A stretch of DNA of 64,000 bases from Progne subis subis (Eukaryota; Chordata; Aves; Passeriformes; Hirundinidae). This document shows, in pieces, positions 20,284-32,079 of the stretch (positions are counted from its first letter, which is position 1; each line of letters opens with the position of its first letter). Under the pieces are notes generated by a model. That model did no database searches, was not told where the DNA came from, and was given only the letters and a program-made list of their open reading frames with translations. The stretch lies in contig JAKJHU010001414.1 of the NCBI GenBank assembly GCA_022316685.1, positions 1 to 64,000 of the forward strand, written 5' to 3'. Made by a program: the position numbers and the translations under genes.

Positions 20284-21439
20284 GGTTATTTGTAGATCCC
20301 TGGGCTGTGAGGTGATTTTCCACTGCGGCCATTGGTGGTTCCACTGGTTCTTTGACTTTTGATGTGTGAGTCCACCCTTTCTTTGCTGTTCTCACCAATG
20401 TGTCTGTTGTTAAGAGAGTTAAATACAGACCTTGCCATTTTGGGGTTAAAGTCTCTTCTTTCCAGCTTTTAATAAATACTCAGTCTCCTGGTTGTATCTT
20501 ATGAATTTTAAACCCCAGTGGTCCCGTTTGGGCTAGCATTCCTTTTCCCTTTAACTTGGTCACATGCTGTCCAATTGTTTGGATATAATTTTGAATAGAT
20601 ATATCTTCAATCATTATTGATGTTTGGGGTATTTCCTGGGAATATGGCATTCCATAAAGCATTTCATATGTTTAAAGCCCTGTATCTGCATTAGGAAGTG
20701 TTCTTATGTTAAGCAAGGCTAGAGGTAAACATTTTAGCCATGACATCTTAGCCTCAATCATTAATTTGGTTAATTGTTGTTTTATAGTTTGGTTCATCCT
20801 TTCCACCCTCCCAGAGCTCTGAGGGTGCCAAGGAGTATAATACTCCCAGGAAATACCCATGGCTTGTGCTACCCCCTTAATAACACTAGAGGTAAAACGG
20901 GGGGCCTGATCAAAATCAATGGCCTGAATAACTCCAGATTGGGAAATAATTTGTTCCAATAATATTTTAACTACAAATTTGGCAGTGGCCCTTGCAGCTG
21001 GGCAAGCTTTTACACAGTGAGTGTTAGTTGGACTACTAGCACTAAAAGATACTTCCATCTACCAACTTTCGGAAGCTCAGTATAATCCACTTGAACCCTC
21101 TCAAAAGGTCAGTATGCTATTTTTGTCAGGGTTTGTCTCATTACTTTCTTGTTAACCTTTTGACAGGTAAGACATCCTTGTGTTATTTGTTTGGCTATTT
21201 AAAAACTCCTAATACAACCATAATACTTTAAAAAAATGATCACACAAGGCCCTTGTGCCCCAATGAGTGCATTGATGTAATTGCTTTAAAATCCTTCATG
21301 CACAGGCCTTGGGCAAAATTTCTCTTCCATCCAAGAGTACACATTTTCCCCTGTTCTTTCTTAGCCTCTAATTTTTAATAGGTTCCTCCTCTGAGAGCTA
21401 TGAGCTTTTGGCAACTCTTCCCAAACCTCTGTTGTATTT

Positions 21440-21583
21440 ACCTGAATTGTTGTTGTGGTGGTTTTTTTGTTGTTGTTGGGTTTTTTTGGGTTTTTTTTTG
21501 TGGTTTTTTGTTTGTTTGTTTGTTTGTGTTTGTTTTTGTTTTGTGGGGTTTTTTTTGGTTTTTTGTTTTTTTTTTTAATTTAA
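21440..21583. repeat. T/G-rich low-complexity tract
   Basis: Runs of T separated by G, with TTTG and TTG words (a TTTG tetranucleotide stretch near 21510-21530), interrupt ERV-3 pol between RNase H and integrase. Confidence 0.85.
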
Positions 21584-21911
21584 AAGCTGATTTTTTCATA
21601 GCCCCATCAGCTGTGTTATTTCCCCTTGCTAAATAGCTAATTCCCCTCTAATGGCCTTTTACATATATTACCGCTATCTCTTTTGGTCCCTTTAGTGCTT
21701 CAAGCATTTTGAGTATCAATTCTTAATGAATCAACCTTTTCCCTCAGATGTTGATCAAACCTCTTTCTTTCCATATCTTCCCAAAAGGTATGGACAATCC
21801 CAAAAGCATATTTTGAATCAGTATAAAGAGTCTCCAATTTGTCTTTTAGGAGTTCTAAAGCCTGGTACAAGCCATATAATTCACAAGTCTGAGAGGACCA
21901 GCTGGAACTTA

Positions 21912-22154
21912 ATCTCTCTTCTCTTCTCTTCTCTTCTCTTCTCTTCTCTTCTCTTCTCTTCTCTTCTCTTCTCTTCTCTTCTCTTCTCTTCTCTTCTCTT
22001 CTCTTCTCTTCTCTTCTCTTCTCTTCTCTTCTCTTCTCTTCTCTTCTCTTCTCTTCTCTTCTCTTCTCTTCTCTTCTCTTCTCTTCTCTTCTCTTCTCTT
22101 CTCTTCTCTTCTCTTCTCTTCTCTTCTCTTCTCTTCTCTTCTCTTCTCTTCTCT
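21912..22154. repeat. (CTCTT)n pentanucleotide microsatellite in ERV-3 RNase H
   Basis: About 48 almost perfect copies of CTCTT (AAGAG on the pol strand). It lies exactly where related RNase H proteins have a short Glu/Lys/Gly-rich segment before the second catalytic motif, and pol homology is seen on both sides. Confidence 0.97.
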
Positions 22155-22496
22155 CACTAGCATATTTTTCCCATAAACAACTGCATATCCTGATCTTTAT
22201 TTCCCCTCCAACACCCTCGATGAACCATCAATGAAATATTTCTGTCCTTTAGATAATTCCATCTCACTTAGATCATGTCTTATTTTAGTTTGTCATTCAA
22301 TTAACTCCACACAGTCATAAATCAGCTCCTCAGTTGGCTTCCCATATAAAAATTGAGCAGGATTCTGGGCAGGAGTAACCTTAAGCTCCAGTTGGTGGGA
22401 CTGTAACACGATAGCTTCATATTTTAAAATCCAGCTAATAGTAAGCCAATTTTCTGCTTTCTGATGTAAGATGACTCTCACAGTGTGCTTGAACAA

Positions 22497-23037
22497 GCAG
22501 GGGTTGTGATGGTTCTTTTAGATCTCAGAGTGCAAAACACAACACAGGGGATGTCAGTATTAGTCCAAACAAATGCCAAAAGTAAAAAAAAAAAAACCCA
22601 AAACAACACCTTTTATTGATTGACCACAGCAAATGCGATAGAGGGATTAAGAGTGAGAGAAAGAAATAGAGAAAGAGAGAGAGGAAAGAGGGGATATAGC
22701 TACCAAAGGTGGAGACCAAGTCCTCGTGGTCTGGTGGATGGATCCGCCTGTCACATCGGGGGGAGGCTCTCAAAATCTCTGGTTCACTCAGGGGTTGTTA
22801 TCATAGTCCTCCATCGCAGGGGGAACAGGTAGTCCATGTTCTCAGCAGTAAGCGAGAGCCATTATCTTCTTGGTCCAACGACCACACCTGCAGGCAAACA
22901 TCTCGCTTTAGTTAAGTCAGCCCCAGCCCCCCCGTACTGGGGTTATAGGGGTCTCCTGTCTCAGTCCTTGAGAGGAGATTTGTACAGAGGTCTCAGTCTC
23001 AGTCCTTGAGAGGGGGCTTTGATCTCCATCTGTCACG
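22497..23037 (-). repeat. Unassigned, possibly LTR-like sequence
   Basis: The minus strand has a poly(A)-signal-like TCAATCAATAAAAGG (22607-22621), then a run of T and a T/G stretch, which fits an R/U5 part. A GTCTCAGTCCTTGAGAG motif occurs twice (about 22957 and 23001). A short GA-rich stretch lies at 22650-22695. No terminal TG/CA pair with a target duplication was found, so the assignment is weak. Confidence 0.35.
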
Positions 23038-23394
23038 GTGGTTGTGGAGCAGATGAGGGATCTTCTGCGGGGGACCACCAAAGTTACCCCAGAAAGTCCA
23101 CTTGGCCAAGAGGTGGGGAAATTCATAGGCTATTGTCATGAAGCATTGACCATGCAGCAGGTGCAATCTTCAGGTACAGAACTGCCATTACACTACTCAA
23201 AGCCAGGGTACTGTGGTGTGGTGACACAGGAAAATGCGCCTGCAGACGATTGGCAAGCATCCACCTCGAGCAGGCCAGAACTGCAGTGGGGTCCTCAGGG
23301 TCCTTATGATGATTGTGAGGCAAATGAGGGGAACTTCAGACAGACTCTTACACCAAGTCGGGGGTGCTCAGTGCCCGACCAGTTTGATGACTGA
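23038..23394 (+). CDS. Hypothetical reading frame, possibly a gene fragment
   Basis: 118 codons. The composition is not simple and its internal residues (LGQEVGKFIGYCHEAL, YDDCEANEGN) read like an ordinary soluble protein. The last ~50 bases belong to repeat R copy B. I do not recognise it; it may be a decayed retroviral gag piece, a host gene fragment or chance. No start context or splice signals could be established. Confidence 0.25.
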   Translation: MVVEQMRDLLRGTTKVTPESPLGQEVGKFIGYCHEALTMQQVQSSGTELPLHYSKPGYCGVVTQENAPADDWQASTSSRPELQWGPQGPYDDCEANEGNFRQTLTPSRGCSVPDQFDD

Positions 23395-23985
23395 GTGTGG
23401 CTCTGGACGTTTCCCTTGGAGCGTCTCCAAGGCATGGAATGTTAGAGCTGCCCCCAGCCATGGTGTCACAGAGATGGGAACCTTGGAGCTGCCAGCACGG
23501 TGATGTCCCAGAGAGGGGAATGTTGGGGCTGTGCCACTCCTGGCCTGGCCTCAAGAGCACTGGCAGCACCTGGAGGAGACACCAAGGCTGAGCTGGGAGG
23601 GAGGCAGCAGGATCATGGAGTGCAGGCCCCTGCCCTGCACACACAGCACAAGAGTGGCAGACTGGGCATCCCCTTGGAACGATGTCCAAAGGCTCCTGGA
23701 GCTGCAGCAGCCTCAGAGCTGTGAGCATTGCAGTGACGGCAGAGATCTCGGGAAAGGTCTGGCCCTGCCTTGGGGCTGGGCCAGTGGCCCAGGGAGCAAA
23801 TCAACTTGCAGCTGCTGCCCCAGAGCAGGGAAGAGCAGGAATTGCTGGCTGGGAGAGACTCTTGCCAAGGGCCTGCAGCGCCAGGACACAGGCCATGGCT
23901 GGACGCTGCTTGGGGCCAGGGTGAGCTGGGATGTGGGGATGGACTTGTTCCCTGGGAGGGCGGTGGGGCCCTGGCACAGAGTGGG
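23345..23985 (+). repeat. Repeat R, copy B
   Basis: It is similar to copy C (25417-26138) and to copy A reversed, but more diverged, with small gaps such as the missing CCCAAGGGTGAGAACTGC segment. It ends with GGGCCCTGGCACAGAGTGGG, the same end as copy A. Overlapping open frames on both strands reflect high GC and are not taken as genes. Confidence 0.75.
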
Positions 23986-24059
23986 CGGAAAAGCTGCGGC
24001 TGCCCTGGAATGGCTGGAAGTGTGCAAGGGCTGGTTGGAGGGGACTTGGTGGCCAGAAG

Positions 24060-24300
24060 ACATGGCGTGGTGTGGTGTGGTGTGGCATGGATCAGTGTAA
24101 TGTGGGGATTGCAGTGTGAGAGGTTTTCTGAAAGTGTGGAGGGGTAGCGATGGAAATGGGGGGGATGGGGTGTTCCAGGGTGTTGGAGTAGATGGTGGGC
24201 AAGCAAGAGGCAGTTTTGGGCGGGTGCTGGTGCTTGTAGAAGATTTGTAGCTGGGCTGAGGTGGAGTGGCAGTGAGTTTTGGAGGGTAATGTCAGAAGAA
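24060..24300 (+). repeat. Repeat S, copy 1
   Basis: It starts with a GTGTG-rich stretch and leads into the purine microsatellite. It resembles the reverse complement of 38780-39060: both contain AGCAAGA(A/G)GCAGTTTT, GCTGGTGCTT, GGGCTGAGGTGGAG, GGCAGTGA and TTTTGG(G)AGGGTAA, in that order, directly before (GAAA)n. The family is not recognised. Confidence 0.65.
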
Positions 24301-24795
24301 GGAAAGAAAAGAAAGACAGAAAGACAGAAAAACAGAAAGACAGAAAAACAGAAAGAAAAACAGAAAAAGAACGATAAAAAAGTGAGAAAGACAGAAAAGA
24401 ACAACAGATAAGTTATAAAGAAAGGAAAGAAAGAAAGAAAGAATGACAGAGAAGAGATAAAGAACAAAAAGAAATATAAGAAAGAAAAGAAAGAAAGTAG
24501 GAAAAGATGAAAAGAAAGAAATTATAAAAAAAGAAAGAAAGAACAACAAAAGTGTGACAAAGAAAGGACAGAAAAGAGAGAAAGATAAGGAAGAAAGAAA
24601 AAAAGTGACAGAAAACTGAGAAAAACGAAAAGAAAAACAGAAAAGAGAACAACAGAAAAAATAGAATGACAGAAAAGAGAGAAAGAAAGAAAAAAGAGAA
24701 AGACAGAAAAGCGAAACAAAGAAAAAACAGAAAAGAGAGAAGGAAAGAAAAACAAAAGAAAGAAAAAATAAAGAAAAGAGAGAAAAACAAAGAAA
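24290..24795. repeat. Degenerate purine-rich satellite-like stretch
   Basis: GAAAGA, GACAGAAA and AACAGAAA words repeat irregularly with almost no pyrimidines except in GACAG. It grades into the pure microsatellite to the right, like an older decayed part of the same expansion. Confidence 0.88.
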
Positions 24796-25175
<380 letters not shown>

Positions 25176-25179
25176 GAGA

Positions 25180-26138
25180 GACAGGCAAAGGGCAATTTTG
25201 CCATTGAGATAAGAGTCCTGCTACAGGGCTGTCCTCAAGCTTCTTGTGCAGCAGATGTGTCTGAGGAATGGTCATTGATGGCAGTCTCAGCTGCTGTGTG
25301 TGAGTGCATCTGAAAGTTGTGAAGGAGGGAGCAGCTCTGCTGGGGGCAGAGTGGTCTTTTCCTTGGTGGTTGTTGTTGGGTTCTTTTGATTGTGTTTGCT
25401 CTTTTTTAAACTATCCCTGTCAGATCTAGGCAGAGCTCTGTAACTCTATGTGACACTTGCCTGTGGCACTGTGGAGGTGGCCAGGGGGACCTTCCCCGAG
25501 CTGTGTGCACAGCAATGCACATCAGCCCAGGCCGGGGGTGCTCAGTGCCCGCTCAGTTTTGCTGTCTGGCTGTGGCTCTGGACGCTTCCCTTGGAGCGTC
25601 TCCAGGCAGGGAACGTTGGAGCTGTCCCCACCGTGGTGTCACAGAGAGGGGAACGCTGGGGCTGTCCCGCTCCTGCCCCGGCCCCAAGAGCTCTGCCAGC
25701 GCCTGGAGGAGACACCAAGGCTGAGCCCAAGGGTGAGAACTGCAGAAGGGGCTGAGCTGGGAGGGAGGCAGCGGGATCATGGAGTCCAGGCCCTGGCCCT
25801 GCACAGACAGCCCAACAGTGGCAGCCTGGGCATTCCCGGGAGCGGTGTCCAAAGGCTCCTGGAGCTGTGGCTGCCTCAGAGCTGTGAGCATTGCAGTGGC
25901 CACAGAGCTCTGGGGAAAGGTCCCGGCCCTGGCTTGGGGCTGGGCCAGAGCCCAGGGAGCAAATCAACTTGCAGCTGCTGCCCCAGAGCAGGGAAGAGCA
26001 GGAATTGCTGGCTGGGAGAGACTCTTGCCAAGGGCCTGCAGCGCCAGGACACAGGCCATGGCTGGACACTGCTTGGGGCCAGGGTGAGCTGGGATGTGGG
26101 GATGGACTTGTTCCCTGGGAGGGCGGTGGGGCCCTGGC
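25180..26138 (+). repeat. Repeat R, copy C
   Basis: 25417-26138 matches 6156-5423 reversed over almost the whole length. Around 25335-25365 (GCAGCTCTGCTGGGGGCAGA) another short match to copy A lies beyond the variable T-rich part. It ends in GGGCCCTGGCAAGCTCC, slightly before the end seen in copies A and B, and then meets the satellite flank. Confidence 0.75.
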
Positions 26139-26214
26139 AAGCTCCAATATAAAGTGAGGATTAAAGTCTGAAGGGTTTAGTGATAGTTGGGAGAGGTAGG
26201 GATGATGAAAAAAG

Positions 26215-29003
26215 CGGCAGTGAAATGGACCAACACTTACCAATATTTCTCCAATTCAAACGCTATAATCAGGCTAGAAATAGAAATAAAGGAAGGAAGG
26301 GAAAATATCTTGAAGAAATGCAATTTTAAATTGAAAAATTAAAAAATTTGAAAGCATGTGAAAATCAAAAAGTCAATGGGCTGACAAGAAGTGCAGGGAG
26401 AGGGATGGAAGCTTGCCCAATTAATCTTCATTGAAATTGCAAGTTTACATTTCCTTTCCTGAAAGGAAGTATTTTCTCTGAAATATTTAAAATAGGAAAC
26501 AAAGTCTAACTCAGGAAAGGAGCTATGATCAGAAACAGTGCGAATGAAAACAGACAAAATTTGGAACCAAAATGAGTGAGGCCACATGGACTGAGATGAA
26601 ATGAGGAGCAGTGAAAAGGTCCAACACTTGCCAAATGTACACCAATTCATATGCTGCAATCCATCAAGAAATGGAAAAAAAGGAAGGAGAGGAAAAGATG
26701 TAGAAGATATTCAAACTTAAATTGAAAAAGGGAATATTTTGAAAGCACATAAAAAGTGAATGGGATGACAAGAAGTACAGGGAAAGGAAGAGAAGCTTGA
26801 CCAATTAATCTTCATTGAAATCTTGAAAACAGGGAACAATGTCTAATAAATGCTCAGGAAATGAGACATGCTGCAAAGCAGTGCAAATGAAAACAATGGG
26901 AAAATTTGGAACCAGAATAGTTGAAACCAAATGGTCTGAGATGAAATGAGAGGCACTGAAAAAAACCAACACTTGTCAAAAGTACTCCAATTCAAATGCT
27001 GAAATCAGGCAAGAAAGGAAAATAAAAGAAAGAGAAGAAAAGAAATTGATAAAAAAGCAAGCTTAAAAGGAAAATGGGAAAATTCACGCACAACGTGAAA
27101 ATTCAAAAATGGATGGGATGACAAGAAGTGCTGGGAAAGGGACGGAAGCTTGCCCAATTAATCTCCATTGAAATGGCAAGATTTCATTCGGTATCCGAGA
27201 GGAAAGTCGTCCCTTCATGAAAGGGAATGAAATCTTGAATACAGAGAACAAAGTCGAACAAACGCTCAAGTAATGATATATAATGAAACTGCAAATGAAA
27301 ATTAACGAGAAAATTTGGGACCAGAGGAATTGTGACCAAATTGACTGAGATAAAATCAGGGGCACTGAAAAGGACCAACACTTGTCACAGTTACTCCAAA
27401 TCAAATTCTGACATCAGGCAAGAAATTGAAATAATGGAAGGAGAAGAAGTGCAAGGTTAAAATGAAAAAAAAAAAAAAAATTTTGAAAGCACATAAAAAG
27501 CCAAAATCCAATGGGATGACAAGAAGTGCAAGGAAAAGGAACAAAACTTCCCAAGTAACACTCATTGAAATTTTGAAAATAGAGAACAAGTTGAGCAATC
27601 GCTCAGGAATAGAAATATGATTGGAAACAGTGCAAAGTGGAAAAAATAAAAGGAGAAAACTGGGAATGGGAGTGATTTAGACCATATGGACTGAGATGAA
27701 ATGAAGGGCACTGAAAAGGACCAACACTTGCCAAAATTCAAATGCTGCAACCAGGTGAGAAGTGGAAATAAAGGAAGGATGGAGAGAAAATGAAATTGAA
27801 GAAATGCAAGCTTAAAATGAAAAATGGAAAATTTTGAAAGCCCCTGAAAAGCAAAAAGTGAATGGGATGACAAGAAGTGAAGGGAAAGGGACGGAAGCTT
27901 GCCCAATTAATCTTTGTTGACATCACAAGATTTCACTCCCTTTCCCAAAGCAAGGTCTACATTTCAGGAAAGGAGAATGTAATCTTGAATACAGAGAACA
28001 AAGTCTAACAAATGATGAGGAATGGAGATACGATGTGAAACAGTGCGAATGAAAACAACCGAAATAATTTGGAACAGGAGTGATTGCGACCAAATGGACT
28101 GAGATGAAATGAGGGGCAGTGAAAAGGACCAACACTTGTCAAAATAATCCAATTCAACTGTTGACACCTGGTAAAAATGTAAATAAAAGAAAGAGAAAAT
28201 TAAATTGAAGAAATGCAAGCTTAAAATGAAAAATTTGAAAATACGTGAAAAGCACAAAGTGGACGGGATGACAAGAAGTGCAGGGAAAGGGATGGAGGCT
28301 TACCAAATTGATCCTAATTGAAATTGCAATATTTCATTCCCTTTCCCGAAAGGAAAGTCATCCTTTCGGGAAAGAGAGTGAAATATTAAAATCAGGGAAC
28401 CGATAAGAACAAATGCTCAGGAAAGGAGATATGATGAAAAAGAATGCGAATTAAATCAACCAAGATAATTTGGAACCGGAGTGATTGTGGCCAAATGGAC
28501 TGAGATGAAATGAGGGGCAATGAAAAGGAAAAATACTTGGCAAACATACTCCAATTCAAATGCTGTAATCAGGCAAGAAATGGAAATAAATGAAGGAGAG
28601 GAAAAGAAATGGAAGAAATGCAAACTTAAAACGAAAAAAGGAAAAATTTTGAAAGCACATGAAAATCACAAAGTGGATGGTATGACAAGAAGTACAGGGA
28701 AAGGGACAGAAGCTTGCCCAATTAATCTTCATTGAAATGGCAAGATTTCATTCCCTTCAGAAAGTCTTCTTTTCGGGAAAGGGAATGAAATCTTGAAAAC
28801 AGGGAACAAAGTCTAACAAACAATGAGGAAAGGAGATATGATGAGAAACAGTGCGAATGAAAACAACCGAGAATATTTGGAAACCGAATGATTGAGACCA
28901 AATGGACTGAGCTGAAATGAGGGGCACTGAAAATGACCAACTTTGGCCAAAATACTCCAATTCAAATGCTAATATCAGGCAAGAAATGAAAATAAAAGAA
29001 GGA
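26215..29003. repeat. Satellite array, monomers ~405 and ~346 bp
   Basis: The anchor phrase (GACCAACACTTG and variants) recurs near 26229, 26621, 26967, 27376, 27722, 28130, 28532 and 28938. The spacings are about 392, 346, 409, 346, 408, 402 and 406. Other shared pieces are ATGGGATGACAAGAAGTGCA, GGAAGCTTGCCCAATTAATC and GGACTGAGATGAAATGAGG. The short monomers lack a palindromic module. The array is broken on the right by an LTR at 29004, in the middle of a monomer. No long frame is conserved between monomers. Confidence 0.95.
28331..28384. repeat. Inverted-repeat module of the satellite (best example)
   Basis: Two 24-base arms (28331-28354 and 28361-28384) pair at 22 of 24 positions around a 6-base loop AAGTCA. 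The centre of each arm is CTTTCCCGAAAGGA or its complement. Diverged versions lie near 26450-26495, 27180-27232, 27928-27980 and 28745-28792. Confidence 0.9.
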
Positions 29004-29645
29004 TGTTGCGGTTCCTTAAGCATGGTCTCCACGCTCGCCCGGGCTAGCTCAGGCACCGTGGTGTGGAAAGGTACGGACAGCTGGCCGTGCCAGCTAACCC
29101 GATCCTGTGGGGCCTTGCATCCCACACGACCTCGGCAGCAGGCACAGGTGGTGCAAGGCAACGACGGTGGAGATAGAAATGCAGACTCTGCTGAACGGGT
29201 CACAAGATTTAATTGGAGCCCCGGCGTGGGACCTCCTGACCTCCAGGTAACTGCCTAGGCAGAGACCCCCAGGCTGCTTGCCAGCAGCTTTTATCTGGGG
29301 GTGGAACCAGGAGAAGAGGCAGTGGGTGAGCAAATCAGGGATCACTGGGGAGGTGTCACATGGATGAATGGTATTTTCATAAACCAAAAATAAATGATGA
29401 GGAGGGACCCCCTCTGGATCTGACCTATCACTCGATGCCCTTGGAAGAACTTTCTAGCTCCAGGGGAAGGCCCCAAGATGACAGGCAGACCCCAGAGGAG
29501 GGGGGAGAGGGGGATTGACATATAACGGTTGGAGGGGAGAAGAGCAGGGAAAGATCATTAGGGGGAACAAACCGGGATACATAGAATGAACCATAAATTA
29601 ATAGCACATACAATAAAACCAAAACCAAATCCCACACCACTACAG
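29004..29645 (-). repeat. Solo-type LTR (LTR-C)
   Basis: On the minus strand it starts TGTAGTGGTGTGG at 29645 and ends AACCGCAACA at 29004, giving TG...CA over 642 bp. A TATA-like AGATAAAAGC lies near 29300-29290 and ATTAAA near 29215-29210, in the right order for U3-R-U5. It joins the satellite on the left and the leader of ERV-4 on the right. The flanks (AAGAAGGA and GAGCTCC) do not repeat, so it is not a simple insertion. Confidence 0.65.
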
Positions 29646-30450
29646 AGCTCCCCACCAGCTCTTTTAAGGTGGTCCTGAGCTTAGACCAGGCTCCCTTGGA
29701 GAAGGAGTTCCAATTACAATAATGCATAAGAAAAAGAAGCCAGCAATAGGAGGCACTCATAAAAGCTGCCATTGGAGTGCCAGCTAAAGGTAAAGGTGCC
29801 TGTAAAAGCATCTTGTGCACAAGAACTGTGTGGGAAAATGGACTGTGTAAGTATCACGGGGCTGAACAGGCGGGCAGCTGTATGTTTGTGTGTGTGTAGA
29901 ATATCTAAACTGGGGGCTGGTAGCCCAGACCCCTGAAGTGAGTGTGAACCTCCCAGTACCGCGTTATTGGCTCTCCGCAAGGAGACCAGCCGGGAAAGGA
30001 GGGAAGTGAAAAGAGAGAATGAGTGAGGTTCCCTGGGAGGGACTGGCAGGAAGGGTCCTGGCCCGAGAACCCAGGGGAAGGTCCTCGAGGAGAAGGGAGC
30101 GATCTGATCACTGGGCGAGGGGAATAAGGAGGGGAGCAACTGAGTCAAGTTCAATTTTCTTTGAGAAGAAAATAGTTGGTAACTTTAGTACGAGACTAAG
30201 AGGGATTGCAAGGGGAAGTGGCTAGAAGGATATAGTCAGGGAAGACAGATTGGGAGAAAGATTGGAATTAGGTATGAGACAAACAGTTGGTAAAAGACAA
30301 GATAGTGCAACAGAATAATAATTGAGAGGACTGAACCACGAAGTGAGTGCGGGAGACCAAGATTCTCCTGGTACCAGGGATTTCTTGATTTGTTGCCACC
30401 AAAAATGAGTCAGAGAAAGAGTAAATCCTTAGACCCAGGGGCTGTGAATT
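29646..30450 (+). other. ERV-4 leader, no gene
   Basis: It aligns with 59268-60078 of ERV-6 almost base for base apart from small gaps. A TGTTTGTGTGTGTGTAG stretch lies at ~29883. An upstream ATG at 30410 (ATGAGTCAG) opens a short frame resembling a gag start, which then goes out of frame with the matrix segment below. Confidence 0.7.
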
Positions 30451-32055
30451 ATGAAGGAAATTCAAAAGAGCCTGGTATACCTGGGAACTGTGAGGGGTTT
30501 CCCAGAAGGGGAGCATCCCCCAGGACAGTCCATTGGGGATGATGTTACGATACTGGGATGCATGGGAATCCAAAGAGGAAAAAGTAAGCAGAAAATGATT
30601 AATTATTGTATGTTTGAATGGACAAAGGAAATGATCCGGAAAGATAATTTATATTGGCCAAAGTCTGGATCCTTTGAAGATTGGATTTGCCAGGCTTTGA
30701 ATTTGTATGTGAATTCAAATGAAACTTTTGTTCAGGAAGAAAGCGAATATGCTGCTCTGTGGCTTCCCAGGGGAAAGAGTGAATTTGTTGCTCAAAGGCA
30801 AGGAATCAAGGGTTTTCTATTCTATCCTTTACAAACTAGAGGGCAAGCAGCCAAACAAGACAGACACGAGCCCTAGGATCCATTAGATCACCTCCCACCC
30901 CCTTATAGGCAACCTAATCAGCCCGTTCAACCCCAAGCCCCCGAGGGTCCTCCTGTAAATGCAAACACAGCCCCTATTCAGGAGGAGCCAGTAGCACATA
31001 GAACTAGAGGTGAGGGGATGGGGAGAAGTGATGATGGGGATGGGGAAGCAAAAATGGAAGATGGACTATACCCGCTTAGAAAAGTTCCAATGGCAAACCC
31101 AGAACAGAGACCTATTGGTGATGTGAGTGTTCCCCTGAGCACAGGGGATGTTAGGGAGTTTAAGAAGGAGATGGGCAGGCTGCTAGAGGATCCTCTTGGA
31201 GTGGCAGAGAGATTAGATCAGTTCTTGGGGCTGAATATATACACCTGGGTGGAACTGCAGTCTATCTTAGGAATCTTGTTTACCATGGAAGAAAGAGAAA
31301 TTATTAGACATTCAGGAATGAGGGTTTGGGATAGAGAACGTCAGGGGCCAGACCAGGGGAATCAGAAATGGCCTATGCAAGATCCAGGCTGGAATAATCA
31401 GAATGAAAGACACAGGCAGAATATGAGTGATCTCTGGTGGATGATTATCCGAGGAATCCAGGAAGCAGTGCCCAGGGGGCAGAATATAAGGAAAGCTCTA
31501 AGTGAGCACCAAGGGAAGGATGAAGCCCTGGCAGACTGGTTAGAAAGACTAAGAAAAGCCTTGCAGTTATATTCAGGTGTAGACCCTGATACTGCAACAG
31601 GACAGGTCCTTTTGAAAACACAATGTGTAGCTAAGGCCTGGGGGCACATCAGGAAGAAGCTGAAAAAAGTAGAAAATTGGCAGGATAGGGGGCTTCAGGA
31701 ATTGTTAAGAGAAGCACAGAAAGTGTATGTGAGAAGAGATGAGGAGAGGCAAAAGACAAAAACACAGATTTCAATGGCAGCAGTCAAGGAAACACAGACA
31801 ACCATGAATACAGAGAAGCACTCAGGAAAGAACAAACAACAGAAAAAGGCAGGTCCCACCTCTGGGGATATGAGATCCACGTGTTTTTCCTGTCACCAAA
31901 AAGGACACTTAAAAACTTCTTATCCTGCCTCCAGGGGTACGGGACCTACTTGTTTTTACTGCCACAAAATGGACATGTACAAAAATTCTGTAGAAAGAGG
32001 CAGCAAGATGAGGAAATGTTTCAAGAAGACTAGGGGGGTCAGGAGCTCTATTTAA
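30451..32055 (+). pseudogene. gag: ERV-4 gag
   Basis: 30451-30876 holds the matrix segment (FEWTKEMIRKDNLYWPKSGS, WICQALNLYVNSNE). The linker 30880-31017 is Pro-rich and out of frame. 31018-32055 is an open stretch of 345 codons with the complete capsid: FKKEMGRLLEDPLG, QFLGLNIYTW, the IRGIQEAVPRGQNIRKAL region, and LLREAQKVYVRRDEE. Two zinc knuckles follow and are damaged: the first ends in Ser instead of the last Cys, and in the second the His region is lost. The same region in ERV-6 keeps a better second knuckle (CFYCHKKGH). Confidence 0.87.
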
Positions 32056-32079
32056 TGAGGACTGAACACCTAGAATAGC

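Larger units (their letters stand above)
18541..22496 (-). mobile_element. ERV-3: internal remnant of a gamma-like provirus
   Basis: Read on the minus strand the order is RNase H, integrase, Cys-rich segment, env, matching ERV-2. No LTR, gag, protease or RT palm of this copy was found. The remnant has many stops and frameshifts plus two large low-complexity insertions, so it is older or less constrained than ERV-1. Confidence 0.82.
20284..22496 (-). pseudogene. pol: ERV-3 pol remnant (RNase H and integrase) with insertions
   Basis: 22496-22293 encodes the RT-RNase H connection (AENWLT, NPAQFLYGKPTEEL). The FIDGSS motif of RNase H lies near 22230-22210. The frame then runs into the CTCTT microsatellite and resumes at ~21910 with the ETCELYG-like segment. 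A T/G-rich tract (21440-21583) lies between RNase H and the integrase zinc domain (about 21420-21150). 21058-20672 carries the catalytic core with GRVERMN; the second Asp region reads DFDQAP, not the usual D-x-G. 20662-20400 is the C-terminal domain, with a stop after IQPGD. Confidence 0.8.

Noticed and set aside
21726..22163. Frames of repeated SLLFS or KRREE units
   Set aside because: Translations of the CTCTT microsatellite; the flanking homology is to RNase H on the minus strand.
26339..28257. Minus-strand frames rich in Phe and Ser in the satellite
   Set aside because: They are A/T-rich satellite monomers read backwards; frames are not conserved from monomer to monomer.
26215..29003. 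CRISPR-like array
   Set aside because: Repeat units of ~350-400 bp with no short repeat-spacer pattern; this is a eukaryotic satellite.
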